DNA from: Paenibacillus sp. FSL H8-0537
Lineage (GTDB): Bacteria > Bacillota > Bacilli > Paenibacillales > Paenibacillaceae
DNA length: 64,000 nucleotides
Reading direction: 5' to 3'
Assembly: GCF_038051995.1 (NCBI RefSeq)
Contig: NZ_CP150290.1
Location: forward strand, 1,475,501-1,539,500
Shown: one piece after another, positions 8,156 to 17,907 of the stretch
How positions within the stretch are numbered: position 1 is the first letter of the stretch
Layout: every line of letters starts with the position of its first letter
Position numbers and translations under genes: made by a program
Notes under the pieces: generated by a model
The model's database searches: none
Told to the model about the DNA's origin: nothing
Seen by the model: only the letters and a program-made list of their open reading frames with translations

Positions 8156-9391
8156 ATGGACAAGGAAGCAGCAGTGAAGAAGCAAGCAGATTTTAAAATT
8201 CCGGTGACGGTGCTGAGCGGTTATCTAGGAGCAGGCAAAACGACGATTCTCAACCATGTGCTGAACAATCGCGATGGCCTTCGCGTGGCGGTTATCGTCA
8301 ATGATCTGAGCGAGGTCAATATCGATGCAGCTTTGGTTCAAAAAGAAGGCGGGCTGTCCCGCACCGATGAGCAGCTGGTGGAAATGTCGAATGGCTGCAT
8401 CTGCTGCACGCTGCGCGGAGATTTGCTGCGCGAGGTAGAGCGGCTGGCGAAGCAGGAGCGCTTTGATTATATATTGATCGAATCGACGGGCGTGGGCGAG
8501 CCGGTTCCCGTTGCCCAAACGTTCACCTATATTGATGAGGAGCAGGGCATTGACCTGTCGCAATTTTGCCGCTTGGACTGCATGGTGACGGTTGTTGATG
8601 CGTACCGCTTCTGGCACGATTATTCCTCGGGCGAGACGCTGCTTGAACGCAGTCAGGGGGCGCATGAGGAAGACCACCGAGAGGTCGTTGATCTGCTGAT
8701 TGACCAAATTGAATTTTGCGATGTGCTGCTGCTTAATAAATGCGATCTGGTCAGCGATGAGGATTTGGACGAGCTGGAAGGTGTGCTTCGCACGCTGCAG
8801 CCGCGCGCCAAGCTGATTCGCACCGAGCAGGGCAAGGTTGATCCTGCGGAAATTTTGAATACCGGCAGATTCAACTTTGAAGAAGCCAGCGTATCGGCTG
8901 GCTGGATGCGGGAGCTGAATGCGCCTGTCCATACGCCAGAAACAGAGGAATACGGAATCGGGTCATTCGTTTATTTGCGGGCGAAGCCATTTCATCCGGA
9001 GCGGTTAATGCGCTGGATGGAGGAATGGCCGGAAGCTATCGTTCGGGCAAAAGGCATTATGTGGCTGGCAACCCGCAGCTTGCAGGCGCAGAGCATTAGC
9101 CAGGCGGGGCCGTCGATTCAATTTGGCCCTGCTGGACTGTGGGTTGCCGCGCTTCCCGAGCCTGAGCAGCACTTGCTGCTTGAGGAGGAGCCTGAACTTG
9201 CGGGCAGCTGGCATCCGATGTATGGTGACCGAATCAATAAGGTAGTGTTCATCGGTATCGATTTGCAGCGCGCCGAGATTGAAGCAACGCTTGACCAGTG
9301 TTTGCTGACGAAGGAAGAGATGAAGCAGGATTGGAACAGCCTTTTCGATCCGTTTCCGCAGTCGCAGCAGGAAGCTTGCGCCATAAATTAA
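8156..9391 (+). CDS. COG0523 GTP-dependent metal chaperone (CobW/YciC-ZagA type)
   Basis: G3E-family P-loop GTPase. Walker [10 protein letters not shown] (residues 22-30), the metal-binding CICC motif (81-84, in [13 protein letters not shown]), a switch region (ESTGVGEP) and base-recognition LLNKCDL are visible. The C-terminal CobW_C domain follows (about 300-395). In Bacillus the Zur-regulated member of this family delivers scarce zinc to client proteins. The position directly after znuCBA in a Zur-boxed operon supports that role. I infer co-transcription from the 80-nt gap without a terminator. Confidence 0.9.
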   Translation: MDKEAAVKKQADFKIPVTVLSGYLGAGKTTILNHVLNNRDGLRVAVIVNDLSEVNIDAALVQKEGGLSRTDEQLVEMSNGCICCTLRGDLLREVERLAKQERFDYILIESTGVGEPVPVAQTFTYIDEEQGIDLSQFCRLDCMVTVVDAYRFWHDYSSGETLLERSQGAHEEDHREVVDLLIDQIEFCDVLLLNKCDLVSDEDLDELEGVLRTLQPRAKLIRTEQGKVDPAEILNTGRFNFEEASVSAGWMRELNAPVHTPETEEYGIGSFVYLRAKPFHPERLMRWMEEWPEAIVRAKGIMWLATRSLQAQSISQAGPSIQFGPAGLWVAALPEPEQHLLLEEEPELAGSWHPMYGDRINKVVFIGIDLQRAEIEATLDQCLLTKEEMKQDWNSLFDPFPQSQQEACAIN

Positions 9392-9436
9392 GGAGACAGG
9401 CCGTTGAAAAGTATGTTATAAAAGGAGGTGAGCCTA

Positions 9437-9586
9437 ATGAGAGTTACTGTAACGTTGGCATGCACGGAGACGGGTGACCGCAACTACACGACCTCCAAAA
9501 ATAAACGTACGACCCCGGAGCGGCTGGAGCTGCGCAAATACAGTCCCGCCTTGGGGCGGGTGACTGTGCACCGGGAAACGAGGTAG
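9437..9586 (+). CDS. rpmG: Ribosomal protein L33, zinc-independent paralogue
   Basis: A 49-residue L33 with the family pattern [19 protein letters not shown] to LHRETR-like end (VTVHRETR). Ordinary L33 has two CxxC pairs that bind zinc. Here only Cys9 remains and the second pair is replaced (KYSPALG), so it is the C-minus, zinc-free type. SD AAAGGAGGTGA precedes ATG closely. Such paralogues are typically induced on zinc starvation to replace zinc L33 and free zinc, so its place in the Zur operon makes sense. The gene is small enough to be missed by automatic callers. Confidence 0.93.
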   Translation: MRVTVTLACTETGDRNYTTSKNKRTTPERLELRKYSPALGRVTVHRETR

Positions 9587-9605
9587 GAAAGGAGGCTTCC
9601 AGAGG

Positions 9606-9995
9606 ATGGCAACTTGGAACCTGACGCATACGCGCCATCATCTGCTTCTATGCAACGGAGGCAGCTGTAAACGCAGCGGCGCGGAAGAGGTAACGCTCGC
9701 CATCCGTGAGGAGCTTGCGAAGCACGAAGCGGATTCTTTCGTCCATACGACGAAGACGATGTGCAACGGCAGATGCGAGGATGCATGCAATGTGGTCGTC
9801 TATCCTGACGGCAATTGGTATAACGGCATGACGCCAGAGCTTGGCCGCAAGCTCGTTCGCGGACTGGTGGACGGCAATCGGATGCCGCTGCCGGAACGAA
9901 TCTCGTATAACTACGAAGCGGATTGCTTCGCAGCGACGGGCAGTGCGGCGGAAGGCATTAGCAAGCCGGTTGTGAAGAAAGTGGAAAAAGCTTAA
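9606..9995 (+). CDS. Thioredoxin-like [2Fe-2S] ferredoxin family protein (COG3411-like)
   Basis: A 129-residue cytosolic protein. An N-terminal HHLLLCNGGSCKRSG and a later MCNGRCEDACNVVVYPDG give the C-x4-C and C-x3-C arrangement of thioredoxin-like [2Fe-2S] proteins. The GNWYNGMTPE segment is also typical. It begins 19 nt after rpmG and is followed by a terminator, so it is the last gene of the zinc operon. Its partner and electron role are unknown. A metallochaperone-linked redox function is inferred only from context. Confidence 0.8.
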   Translation: MATWNLTHTRHHLLLCNGGSCKRSGAEEVTLAIREELAKHEADSFVHTTKTMCNGRCEDACNVVVYPDGNWYNGMTPELGRKLVRGLVDGNRMPLPERISYNYEADCFAATGSAAEGISKPVVKKVEKA

Positions 9996-10026
9996 GCAAG
10001 TGGAGAAGCATAGGCAAAAGCAGAGG

Positions 10027-10060
10027 GCATAACGCTGAATGACAGCGTTATGCTTTTTTT
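10027..10060 (+). terminator. Rho-independent terminator of the zinc operon
   Basis: Perfect 11-bp stem GCATAACGCTG / CAGCGTTATGC, 5-nt loop, then seven T. Confidence 0.92.
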
Positions 10061-10419
10061 GTTCATTATTGTTAATCGATGCTGCTAAATTTTTTATATC
10101 CTATCCGTTTTTCCCGAAATAACATTCTCTATCCCTATTAGTTCGTTTTTTTTGGTTTATTATCTCTCGGAAGGATTTACAGATTTTAAATCTAGACATG
10201 CATTAAATCGAAGTAGACTTTGCGCGAATGTAGTAAATAAGTCGTGCCAACTCTCTCTTTTAAGCTAAGATACAGGGACTTAACATTCAATATTCATACT
10301 ATATACACAAAAAATAGATGGAAAATTAGGTATTTAGATGTAATAATGGGTAAGGTAAATAATTGAAAATGAAGTTCTATATTTCATATATATAATTTAT
10401 AAACAAGGGGAAATGAGAA
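10061..10419. other. AT-rich intergenic region before the SLH/toxin locus
   Basis: About 360 bp clearly more AT-rich than either side. It contains TTGAAA (10363-10368) and TATATA/TATAAT-like hexamers (10387-10396), but these sit too close to the SD of the next gene to be a convincing promoter. Nothing else recognised. Confidence 0.4.
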
Positions 10420-11706
10420 ATGAAAAAACAGGCGAAAAATATAATAGCAGGAGTCGTTTCTATCAGTATATTGCTGCAAGGCGGAATGGCTTCGGCGAAA
10501 GAAGCAAATGGGCCCAACCAAGATATAGTGAAAGATAGACAGGTGTATGCGAGCACTAGTGCTGCAAGTTTTAAGGATATAAAGGGGCACTGGGCAGAAG
10601 CGACGATCAAGCAGGCAATAGTGGATGGATATCTTAAGGGGTACTCGGATGGAACGTTTAAGCCCAATGGCCTCATTACACGTGCTGAACTGGCCAGTGT
10701 GCTCGTACGGATAACGAAGAATAAAAAGGATGGAAGCAAGCTGAGCTTCACGGATGTACCGAGCGGCTATTGGGCAGCAAGTGCTATTGAGGGCGCAGTA
10801 GGAGCTGGTTTTATTAAGGCAGGCGATGCGCCGGGGGGCAAGTTTAAACCAAATGAAGCGATGACCCGATATGATATGGCGAAGTGGTTTTCACAGGGCC
10901 TGGTGCGCAGTGAAGCTAGTTTTGAAACGGCATTGAAAGAGGTAGAAGGTACGTTATTGCCATTTACCGAGACGTATAAGACAGGTATTAGCAAAACCCA
11001 AACGCCTTACATCGCGCTGGCACGGGGAACGGGACTAATGAAAGGAAATCCAGATGACAGCTTTGGACTGGAAAATACAACGACGCGAGCAGAGGTTGCG
11101 GTCATGCTTTACCGCTATTTAAGAATTGAAGGAAGCAAGGCGGGAAGCTATAGGGGATTGAATGAATTGAGAGAAGTTGGACTGTATGGTACGAATGCAG
11201 TTAGCCTTGGCAATGCAACATGGTCCAAAGATAGTAAGGACGTTGTGGCACCTGTTTATAACATTATGGGGAAAAAATTTATTATGAAGGGAAAACGGGG
11301 CAGCTTTATTTTACATCAAATGATAGTAGTAGATATTTCGAAACCGTTGGGAACGGAGGAGAGAGGTATCTATGGAAGTATGTTCGATCAAAGAATGGGT
11401 GCAACTTTTCTCATTTATACAGAGACAACTGTTACGGCTGAAAAGAAGATGAAACATTCCTATGAATATTTAGATAGTTATGATTTTTTAGGGGGATCAG
11501 TTATTTTTGGTGATTCACCTGAGCGGTTTGGATATGAAACGGTACCAAGACAGTATGGAGCTTCATTAGAATACAAGGATTTTTCAGATTTTTTACAAGT
11601 GGGAAAACCGAGAACGATCTGGACTACTATTGGTACTACATATGGTATGCAATGGATTACTGCGGCTGATGGTACTGTAGGCACGATAATGCTGAACAGA
11701 AAATAA
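10420..11706 (+). CDS. Exported SLH-domain protein
   Basis: A signal peptide (residues 1-28, cleavage near ASA/KEA) is followed by three SLH repeats (about 45-95, 105-160 and 185-240; signatures KGHWAEATIKQAI, TRAELAS, TRYDMAK, TRAEVAV). A ~190-residue C-terminal domain follows that I do not recognise. It should be held on the wall through secondary wall polymer. It is 17 nt upstream of the 1131-aa exported protein and leads the toxin locus, so it may anchor or present the downstream products. That link is inferred from gene order only. Base composition is more AT-rich than the preceding operon. Confidence 0.85.
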   Translation: MKKQAKNIIAGVVSISILLQGGMASAKEANGPNQDIVKDRQVYASTSAASFKDIKGHWAEATIKQAIVDGYLKGYSDGTFKPNGLITRAELASVLVRITKNKKDGSKLSFTDVPSGYWAASAIEGAVGAGFIKAGDAPGGKFKPNEAMTRYDMAKWFSQGLVRSEASFETALKEVEGTLLPFTETYKTGISKTQTPYIALARGTGLMKGNPDDSFGLENTTTRAEVAVMLYRYLRIEGSKAGSYRGLNELREVGLYGTNAVSLGNATWSKDSKDVVAPVYNIMGKKFIMKGKRGSFILHQMIVVDISKPLGTEERGIYGSMFDQRMGATFLIYTETTVTAEKKMKHSYEYLDSYDFLGGSVIFGDSPERFGYETVPRQYGASLEYKDFSDFLQVGKPRTIWTTIGTTYGMQWITAADGTVGTIMLNRK

Positions 11707-11723
11707 GTGGGGAAGATGAAAAG

Positions 11724-14700
11724 GTGAGAAATTTTTTTGTGGTAATGGGTGTTTTACTGATTCTAGCGGCTACAGGGGCAGCAAATTTTGTTGCTGCAGC
11801 TGTTGGGGATGAAACGATTCAAGCTGGTGAAATTGAACTTCCTCCAGCTGGGGATATTACATTTGAACCTCTTTCTGCTGGGTATACAGGCTCTAAACAG
11901 CACAAGCATTATAAAGTAGTAGCAGGAGACATCGTCAAGCCCAAAATCATTTGGACCCAATTGGACGATGGTAGCTTTAGGGCTGAATCCTCAGAGTCAG
12001 AGGCTGAAGGTTATCCAAGATTGGCTAATGCGGCTAACATGAATACGGGTGCAGATCGAAATACGAATCCATATCCAGTCCCAACTTCATTCGTTGGTGT
12101 AACGGATATGTCACTATACGCACCACGAAGCTTTGTAGATAAAAATAACGAGGCACATGCTATGCAGGTGGGGGAGTATTCCCTCTCTAGCAATTCGAGT
12201 GAACATAGATTTGTGAATATGCATCGATATCCAGGTTCAATTGGAGATTGGCTGAATGCTGGTATAACAAATAAAAACTATTTGGTCTATAAAGTAACAA
12301 CAGGAGGCCCTAATTACCAAATTAGCAATCCTTTAGGCATTTTTAGACCAGGCGGCGTTTTGCAGAAATACGGGGTTCATTATATTTTTGAAACTCTATT
12401 AATTTGGCGTGGAGTCGATAAGCAAACGAAAGAAATAAGAATTATGGGAGATTCACCTGCCTCCATTGGAGCGACAAGTCAGTTGAAAGCTGAAATAAAG
12501 ACGGATGGCTATAAGCCTTTAGGCTGGCAGAACATGACGAATAGGGTGACGTGGAAAAGTGATCGCTCGGCCGTCATTTCCGTCGATGAACAGACAGGTT
12601 TAGCAACGGCACATAGCCGAGGCTCGGCTGTTATTACGGCGAACTGGAAAGATGATGGGGCAAATGGGTATAACATCACGGCGAGAATCACGCTGACTGT
12701 GGGAGCTACCACGTGTACAGGAGCAAGCTGCGAGGCTTCTGACATGTGCGTTCCGCAGCCAGGCCTAAGCCGTAGCCAGACCTCCATAACGCCGGATGCC
12801 CGAGGAGAGATTCGGGCTGATGCGCGAGGGGCAGAGCAGTTCGATGTGAGCAAGGGGATTCCAAGCAGTGACGCGCTATATGCCAATGTATTCGGCAAAG
12901 CGTATCTTTTTGACTATACATTTGATCAAGAAATCGGCACCTGTACGTTTAAAATACCCGTGTCCAAAACATATACGTTGAAGTGGGAAACCGAGGAATC
13001 GGATGGTGAAGATGCGGACGGCAACCCGAGAACGAGAACGGTTCGCCATCAGGAATCCGAAACGGTGACGACGATATATGAGGTGGAACGGCCGTTTTCC
13101 TATTGGGAAATTACGACGTTCGATGCATGGGGACTGAAGCAAGCGACGCTGAATCAATATGCACTGCCCTATGGAGCGATTACACTGCTGCCAAATGGCT
13201 ATACTGCGCCTGATGTGCAAGGGGGCGTGACGGCCGAGCATATGGAGAAGCCGCCATACAGTGCGAAAGTGTTGGAGGGCGAAACGCTTGATGGCGGCAG
13301 CGAGCGCCCGAGCGTGCCGTCGGAGGACTGGACCGAAGAAGCAGAGGGGCAGGTTGGGCGCATCAAGGTATGGAACGACCGTCTGGATTTTGACGGCTCC
13401 GTTATCATGGACGACGTGCAGCAGGACGATGAAACCCCAGAGCCGATTGATATCGTAGAAGCCGAGGAGATCGGGGAAGATGTGCTCTACGAGAGTGGCT
13501 TGATCATACCCGGCACCCGGGCGAATAGCCGGGATGAGCTGAGTGATGGCATCCTATCGTACGAGAGCCTGCTGAGCATCAATGGAGAAGGGGATGTTCA
13601 AACGTTCCCGATTGAAGGGCTCAACACGGTGACCGTCCACACCCCAGTGGTCAATGATTCTGAAGCGCCGGATGAAAACCGTGGCTTTGATCAGAGCGTT
13701 ATCCCAAATATGGCGCGAACGGTGCTTGTGCTGGGACGAGAGTTTTCCGTCGACTTTGATGAGACGGCGCCGCATTTGAATCAGCTCGGATACGGCAACC
13801 GGGACTATGCGAGATATACGCGAAACAAACGGATTGTATTCCCGTTTGATGTGTACCACGGCAGCACCTTCTATCCGGCGCAAACGTGGATCGATTATCC
13901 CGTTGGAGCAGCGAAGCAAACGTACCGCATTCCGGTCTGGGTACCAGAAGGGAACTACGATGCGGTGACGCAGGCGTGGGCGATTAATACACCGGATGGA
14001 TCGTCGGCGTATCAGACGGATTTGAATGGCGATCTCGCGAACTACGGAGCGAGCCGTACGCTGCTCTTCACAGTGCAAGGCCGGATTTCGGATTTCACCA
14101 TCACGGACATTGGCGATCTGCGCTATGAAACCGTCTTTCGCACAGGGAAAGGCTCGAAGCAGCATTCGGGTTATGTCTATGAATCGGGTGGACGCACGAA
14201 GGATCGGGAAGAGACGAATTTAGCAAGCCAGCCTTCACGGCTATTGCCGATTCGGCCAGGCTCGCATCCGCGGGAAGCGGCCACGGTGCCGCATAATGGC
14301 TATCCAATCTCGTTTTACTTTGAAACCATCGGTAGCTACAGCGGCAAGGACGCAGGCATCCAAATCCAGCCAAGCTTCTGGTTTGTGAGCAAGCAGGGAG
14401 GAAGCGCGCAGGAGGTGGACTTGTACTACGACGTATCCGGTCCACGGAACAAGCTGATTAAGGTCGGCTCGGCGCGGGATCAGGAGCTGTACAGCCGAAC
14501 GTATCAGCTGGCGGATTTGCTGCGCGGGGTGACGACGACCTCGCTGAGCCAAACGGCGAGCTATGAATATGATTATCTATTGTCGCCAGCTAATCGGTTT
14601 GGCGCTTCGTGGGAGAAGTTCTGGAAGCACTACATTACGCGGAAAACGGTCATCAGTGCAGGTTACAGCTTGGAAGAGCTATCGTATGCGTCCCGCACGT

Positions 14701-15119
14701 TAGTGGGCCCAAGCGGCTCGCAGGTACCGGCAAGTGTGAATACGGTGCAAGCGCTGCGGAGTGTGCAGCGATGGTACGGGGAGTATAGCTTGCCGATTGC
14801 GCCGTATGTGCTGCCGAAGGGCACGAATATTTTAGACGTAGCGAAGCAAAATGGCGGGGCACTGAATGGCAGTGAGGTAGCGTTTTTGAAAAACGGCTAC
14901 CTGATGGTTCATTTTGACCTGAGCGCCTATCAGCAGGAGCGGAAGGCGAATCCGGAAATCCGGTATGACGCGCCAATGGCGAATATGTGGGAAATTGAAG
15001 GGCAGCCGCTCAGCAGCGTGAGCTATAGCGGTCAGACGTATCGCTTTCAATACGGAGATATCACGATGTTTGAATCAAGCTTCTCGGTGCGCAATGACTT
15101 CCAAGGCACGGGGAGATAG
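11724..15119 (+). CDS. Large exported protein with a BIG2-like domain, function unknown
   Basis: A GTG start is followed by a signal peptide (about residues 1-25, ANFVAAAVG). A bacterial Ig-like BIG2 domain is visible at about 240-327 (VTWKSDRSAVISVDEQTG then ATAHSRGSAVITANW). Three Cys in TTCTGASCEASDMC sit just after it. The remaining ~800 residues are beta-rich, acidic around 490-600, and unlike any enzyme I can name; similarity to a Paenibacillus DUF (perhaps DUF5704) is possible but unverified. It has no SLH repeats, sortase motif or lipobox. It is placed between the SLH protein and the toxin (24-nt gap to the latter), so a role in display, assembly or export of the toxin is conceivable but unproven. 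Confidence 0.75.
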   Translation: MRNFFVVMGVLLILAATGAANFVAAAVGDETIQAGEIELPPAGDITFEPLSAGYTGSKQHKHYKVVAGDIVKPKIIWTQLDDGSFRAESSESEAEGYPRLANAANMNTGADRNTNPYPVPTSFVGVTDMSLYAPRSFVDKNNEAHAMQVGEYSLSSNSSEHRFVNMHRYPGSIGDWLNAGITNKNYLVYKVTTGGPNYQISNPLGIFRPGGVLQKYGVHYIFETLLIWRGVDKQTKEIRIMGDSPASIGATSQLKAEIKTDGYKPLGWQNMTNRVTWKSDRSAVISVDEQTGLATAHSRGSAVITANWKDDGANGYNITARITLTVGATTCTGASCEASDMCVPQPGLSRSQTSITPDARGEIRADARGAEQFDVSKGIPSSDALYANVFGKAYLFDYTFDQEIGTCTFKIPVSKTYTLKWETEESDGEDADGNPRTRTVRHQESETVTTIYEVERPFSYWEITTFDAWGLKQATLNQYALPYGAITLLPNGYTAPDVQGGVTAEHMEKPPYSAKVLEGETLDGGSERPSVPSEDWTEEAEGQVGRIKVWNDRLDFDGSVIMDDVQQDDETPEPIDIVEAEEIGEDVLYESGLIIPGTRANSRDELSDGILSYESLLSINGEGDVQTFPIEGLNTVTVHTPVVNDSEAPDENRGFDQSVIPNMARTVLVLGREFSVDFDETAPHLNQLGYGNRDYARYTRNKRIVFPFDVYHGSTFYPAQTWIDYPVGAAKQTYRIPVWVPEGNYDAVTQAWAINTPDGSSAYQTDLNGDLANYGASRTLLFTVQGRISDFTITDIGDLRYETVFRTGKGSKQHSGYVYESGGRTKDREETNLASQPSRLLPIRPGSHPREAATVPHNGYPISFYFETIGSYSGKDAGIQIQPSFWFVSKQGGSAQEVDLYYDVSGPRNKLIKVGSARDQELYSRTYQLADLLRGVTTTSLSQTASYEYDYLLSPANRFGASWEKFWKHYITRKTVISAGYSLEELSYASRTLVGPSGSQVPASVNTVQALRSVQRWYGEYSLPIAPYVLPKGTNILDVAKQNGGALNGSEVAFLKNGYLMVHFDLSAYQQERKANPEIRYDAPMANMWEIEGQPLSSVSYSGQTYRFQYGDITMFESSFSVRNDFQGTGR

Positions 15120-15143
15120 AACGGGTAAGCGAGGAGGTGTGAA

Positions 15144-17390
15144 ATGGCTGGAAAGCAGGTCGTATTTAAACCGGATGAAGTGAGAAATTTACAGCGCCGA
15201 ATGATTCAGATCGGTGCAGACACCGATGAGCTGCGGCGACGGGTGAGCGGAAAGATAGCGAGTTGGGATCGTCCCTTGCCAGTGCTGGGGAGCCTGGAGC
15301 AAATCCAAAGGCAGTTGACGAGTTTGACGCAGGAAGCGGAGCAGATGACGGAAGTGATCAGCAAAGCGCTGAAGGGCATCGAGCGGGTGCAGGCGGAAGC
15401 AGCGCAGGAAGCGAAGCAACTGGCGAAGGGACTAAGCGGACTGGAGCGTTTTGACCTGTTGAAGCGGGTAGGGACGACAGGTGGCGGCAGCTACACGCCC
15501 GTGCCGGTCACCTTCCGCCCGATGGTGACAAACCTAATCGACCGGATATTGCGACAGGCCAGCCGGGACCGCTGGTCCAGCGATCCGTTGGTGAAGGAGC
15601 TGCGGCGGGTCGCAGGCCTGCAAGGCGCGACTGCTGCAGAAAAGCTGGATGCGGAAATGAAGCTGGAGGCGATATTCACCGAGCGGGATCTGATTGCGAA
15701 AGCGCAAACGGCGTATGCAGTGTACAAGCAGTTTGGGAATCATCTGCTGATGGCAGAAGTACATAAACAGGCAGAGATCAGCCGAGAGAAGCTGAAGGAG
15801 CTTGGCGTAGCAGAGAGCTATTTTGCCCCCAACGTGAATATGACGAGCTATTTCAAGCAGGTGCCGCTGCTGGCGTGTGACTATGATCCATCGTTTGCGC
15901 TGGAAGGGGATCTGACGACGCGGGTGCCGCTGCCGGACAACGCCCGTTATTTGTTTATGGTGATGATGGCGCAAACGCAGGGTCCGACGGGCGAACTGGC
16001 GAGGGTGCAGCTAAAGGAAATTCATGCGCTGCAGCAAACGATTCGAACAGCGGCTGGAGGATTAGTAACGGATGTACAGCAGGGGCAAGTAAAAAGCGGG
16101 CTGCTGAACGTGCTGACGATTTTGCAGAGCATGCAGGCATTAAGCAAATACGATCCCCCACCAAAGGAAGTTATCGTCGAGGAAAAGCCGGGCATGCTGG
16201 AGAAGTTTGGGCAGGATTCGATGCGAACCCTTGAGATCTACTGGAGCGTGCTAAAAAACCAAGCGTCAGTGGAATGGGCTGCGATTAAGCAAACCGGAAA
16301 TAGCATAGCTGAAGTGGCAACCGATTTATATAATGCTCACGTTGATAGAGCGAACAAGAGCAACGACTCGGTCTATGATTTTTTTAACAATGCGACGATG
16401 GGCTTGATCAGTGTACCCGGAGCGCTATGGGAGGAACATGTTGATCGGACGGCGAATCGGAATATGTCGGTGTCTGCGTATTTGGATTATTTGAGTTTGG
16501 GCTTAACCGGAATGGTGCAGGGGGCGTTTGCCCCAGAAAATCCGAATTCCAAGGAGCATGTACAGGATGTAATCGGAGTGCTCGGCTTATTGTTCTCGGT
16601 TAAGATAAAGGGGCCAGGAGGAATAGAACCGACGGTTCCGAAAAGTCCAGAGGTCAAAGCGGAGGGTGCAGGAAGTGGCCGTGGACTAGGATTTGGCAAT
16701 CAGCTCGTGACCCCTGATGGGATACAATTTATGGACTCGTTTCCCAACGATAAGTCGCCTATCGAAGTCCCGAAAACAGACGTGCAGAAACGATATTTGG
16801 AAGAGATGGAGCGGCTGAAGAGAGAAGCTGAGGGGACTGGTAATGCTTCGAAAATAACTGTAAGCTATAAACTAGATTATGGTGAACATCTAGTTGAGGT
16901 AGTAGGTTTCAAAGCAAAACCGACCATTGGTATAAAAGGTGGCCATAACCTTGATAATTTTGAAAAGTACATTCTAGAAAACTATGGGGATCAGGTAAAG
17001 GATATAAAACAAGTCATTGTGGCTCAAACACCACATCCTGATATTTCTGGGATTTATGAAATTAAATACAAGCTACCTGTTTATGACGGATTGAGTACAG
17101 CTAACGGTGGAAAAGGTAACTTTACTGGTCAGTGGAAAGAATACAAAAATCCAAAAACTGTTTATGATCCAAAATTATTATCTGATGAAAAGATATTGAA
17201 GTTGGGCAGAGAAGCAATGGAAGAGGGCATTCAAAGTAATAGAATAAAAATAGATATACGACCAAATGCTGTTTCTGACGAAATTGTAGGATATGCTGAA
17301 GTTAACGGTGAAAAACTGCAATTTATAGGTTATAAGGACAAAGTCACTGGAGAAATAACAAACTTTTTTCCTGTAATTCCGAAAAATTAG
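15144..17390 (+). CDS. Polymorphic toxin: LXG/WXG-like N-terminus with C-terminal EndoU-type RNase
   Basis: A 748-residue modular protein without a signal peptide. The helical N-terminal ~110 residues (heptad-rich, LEQIQRQLTSLTQEAEQMTE) resemble WXG100/LXG substrates of type VII secretion. A helical middle part runs to ~390, and a pre-toxin region at about 394-566 (YDFFNNATMGLISVPGALWE to EEMERLKRE) is duplicated downstream. The last ~180 residues match the bacterial EndoU pattern: GEH (His582), KGGHN (His601), KTVYDP and the ending GYKDKVTGEITNFFPVIP. EndoU toxins cleave RNA. Codon use turns AT-rich exactly where the EndoU part begins (~16850), which suggests the tip was acquired as a cassette. 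The next gene is the matching immunity gene. Confidence 0.85.
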   Translation: MAGKQVVFKPDEVRNLQRRMIQIGADTDELRRRVSGKIASWDRPLPVLGSLEQIQRQLTSLTQEAEQMTEVISKALKGIERVQAEAAQEAKQLAKGLSGLERFDLLKRVGTTGGGSYTPVPVTFRPMVTNLIDRILRQASRDRWSSDPLVKELRRVAGLQGATAAEKLDAEMKLEAIFTERDLIAKAQTAYAVYKQFGNHLLMAEVHKQAEISREKLKELGVAESYFAPNVNMTSYFKQVPLLACDYDPSFALEGDLTTRVPLPDNARYLFMVMMAQTQGPTGELARVQLKEIHALQQTIRTAAGGLVTDVQQGQVKSGLLNVLTILQSMQALSKYDPPPKEVIVEEKPGMLEKFGQDSMRTLEIYWSVLKNQASVEWAAIKQTGNSIAEVATDLYNAHVDRANKSNDSVYDFFNNATMGLISVPGALWEEHVDRTANRNMSVSAYLDYLSLGLTGMVQGAFAPENPNSKEHVQDVIGVLGLLFSVKIKGPGGIEPTVPKSPEVKAEGAGSGRGLGFGNQLVTPDGIQFMDSFPNDKSPIEVPKTDVQKRYLEEMERLKREAEGTGNASKITVSYKLDYGEHLVEVVGFKAKPTIGIKGGHNLDNFEKYILENYGDQVKDIKQVIVAQTPHPDISGIYEIKYKLPVYDGLSTANGGKGNFTGQWKEYKNPKTVYDPKLLSDEKILKLGREAMEEGIQSNRIKIDIRPNAVSDEIVGYAEVNGEKLQFIGYKDKVTGEITNFFPVIPKN
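16325..16840 (+). repeat. Pre-toxin duplication, copy 1
   Basis: 516 bp that recur without gaps and at roughly 95% identity at 20653-21168. It encodes the linker between toxin body and toxin tip. Identity stops exactly where the two toxin tips diverge. Confidence 0.93.
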
Positions 17391-17403
17391 TCAAAAGATA
17401 GGG

Positions 17404-17793
17404 ATGAATAATATGGATGATGAAATTTATTATGTAGAAGATGTACAGGAAAAGATTATGAATATGGAGGCATATTATAGTACTTTAGGGGATGGCTATT
17501 TTTTAGATGCTCTTAATGAATTTAAACAGGGTAAAGGATTTGGTATTGGTTATACCAGCTGCTATTTTGCCGCAGAATGCACTCCCTATGATGAAGAGTA
17601 TTTTGGAGATAGCGGAGTGAATTTTACAACAACTCCCCCAGTGACTAGCGTAGAAGTGTATGCAATTGTGGATAATGAGCTGTTTTTTGATTACTTAGTT
17701 AAAGTAGCTCGGAATTATCTATCAGGACATCCTCAAAAAATTGAATTAGTTGAAAGTTGTTTAGCCCAAATCAAGGAAAAGTTAAATTTATAA
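17404..17793 (+). CDS. Immunity protein for the EndoU toxin (CdiI-like)
   Basis: A 129-residue acidic cytosolic protein starting 13 nt after the toxin stop. The segment GKGFGIGYTSCYFAAE followed by CTPYDEEYFGDSGV matches my memory of the family annotated as ribonuclease toxin immunity protein CdiI that partners EndoU toxins. It should bind and block the EndoU active site in the producer. Start could also be ATG 17413 (MDDEIYY). Like the toxin tip it is AT-rich, consistent with joint transfer. Confidence 0.8.
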   Translation: MNNMDDEIYYVEDVQEKIMNMEAYYSTLGDGYFLDALNEFKQGKGFGIGYTSCYFAAECTPYDEEYFGDSGVNFTTTPPVTSVEVYAIVDNELFFDYLVKVARNYLSGHPQKIELVESCLAQIKEKLNL

Positions 17794-17907
17794 GCTCAAA
17801 AAGCCACAATGCGAGTTAGCCTCCTGAACTGTAACCTCATTTATGGACAGTTTTAAAAAACGGTTCTCATAGTCTTAGGCAGCTAGGAGATGGCTTCTGA
17901 ATTCATC

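Noticed and set aside
10363..10396. TTGAAA ... TATATA as promoter of the SLH gene
   Set aside because: The implied transcription start would fall on the SD; the AT-rich context makes chance matches likely.
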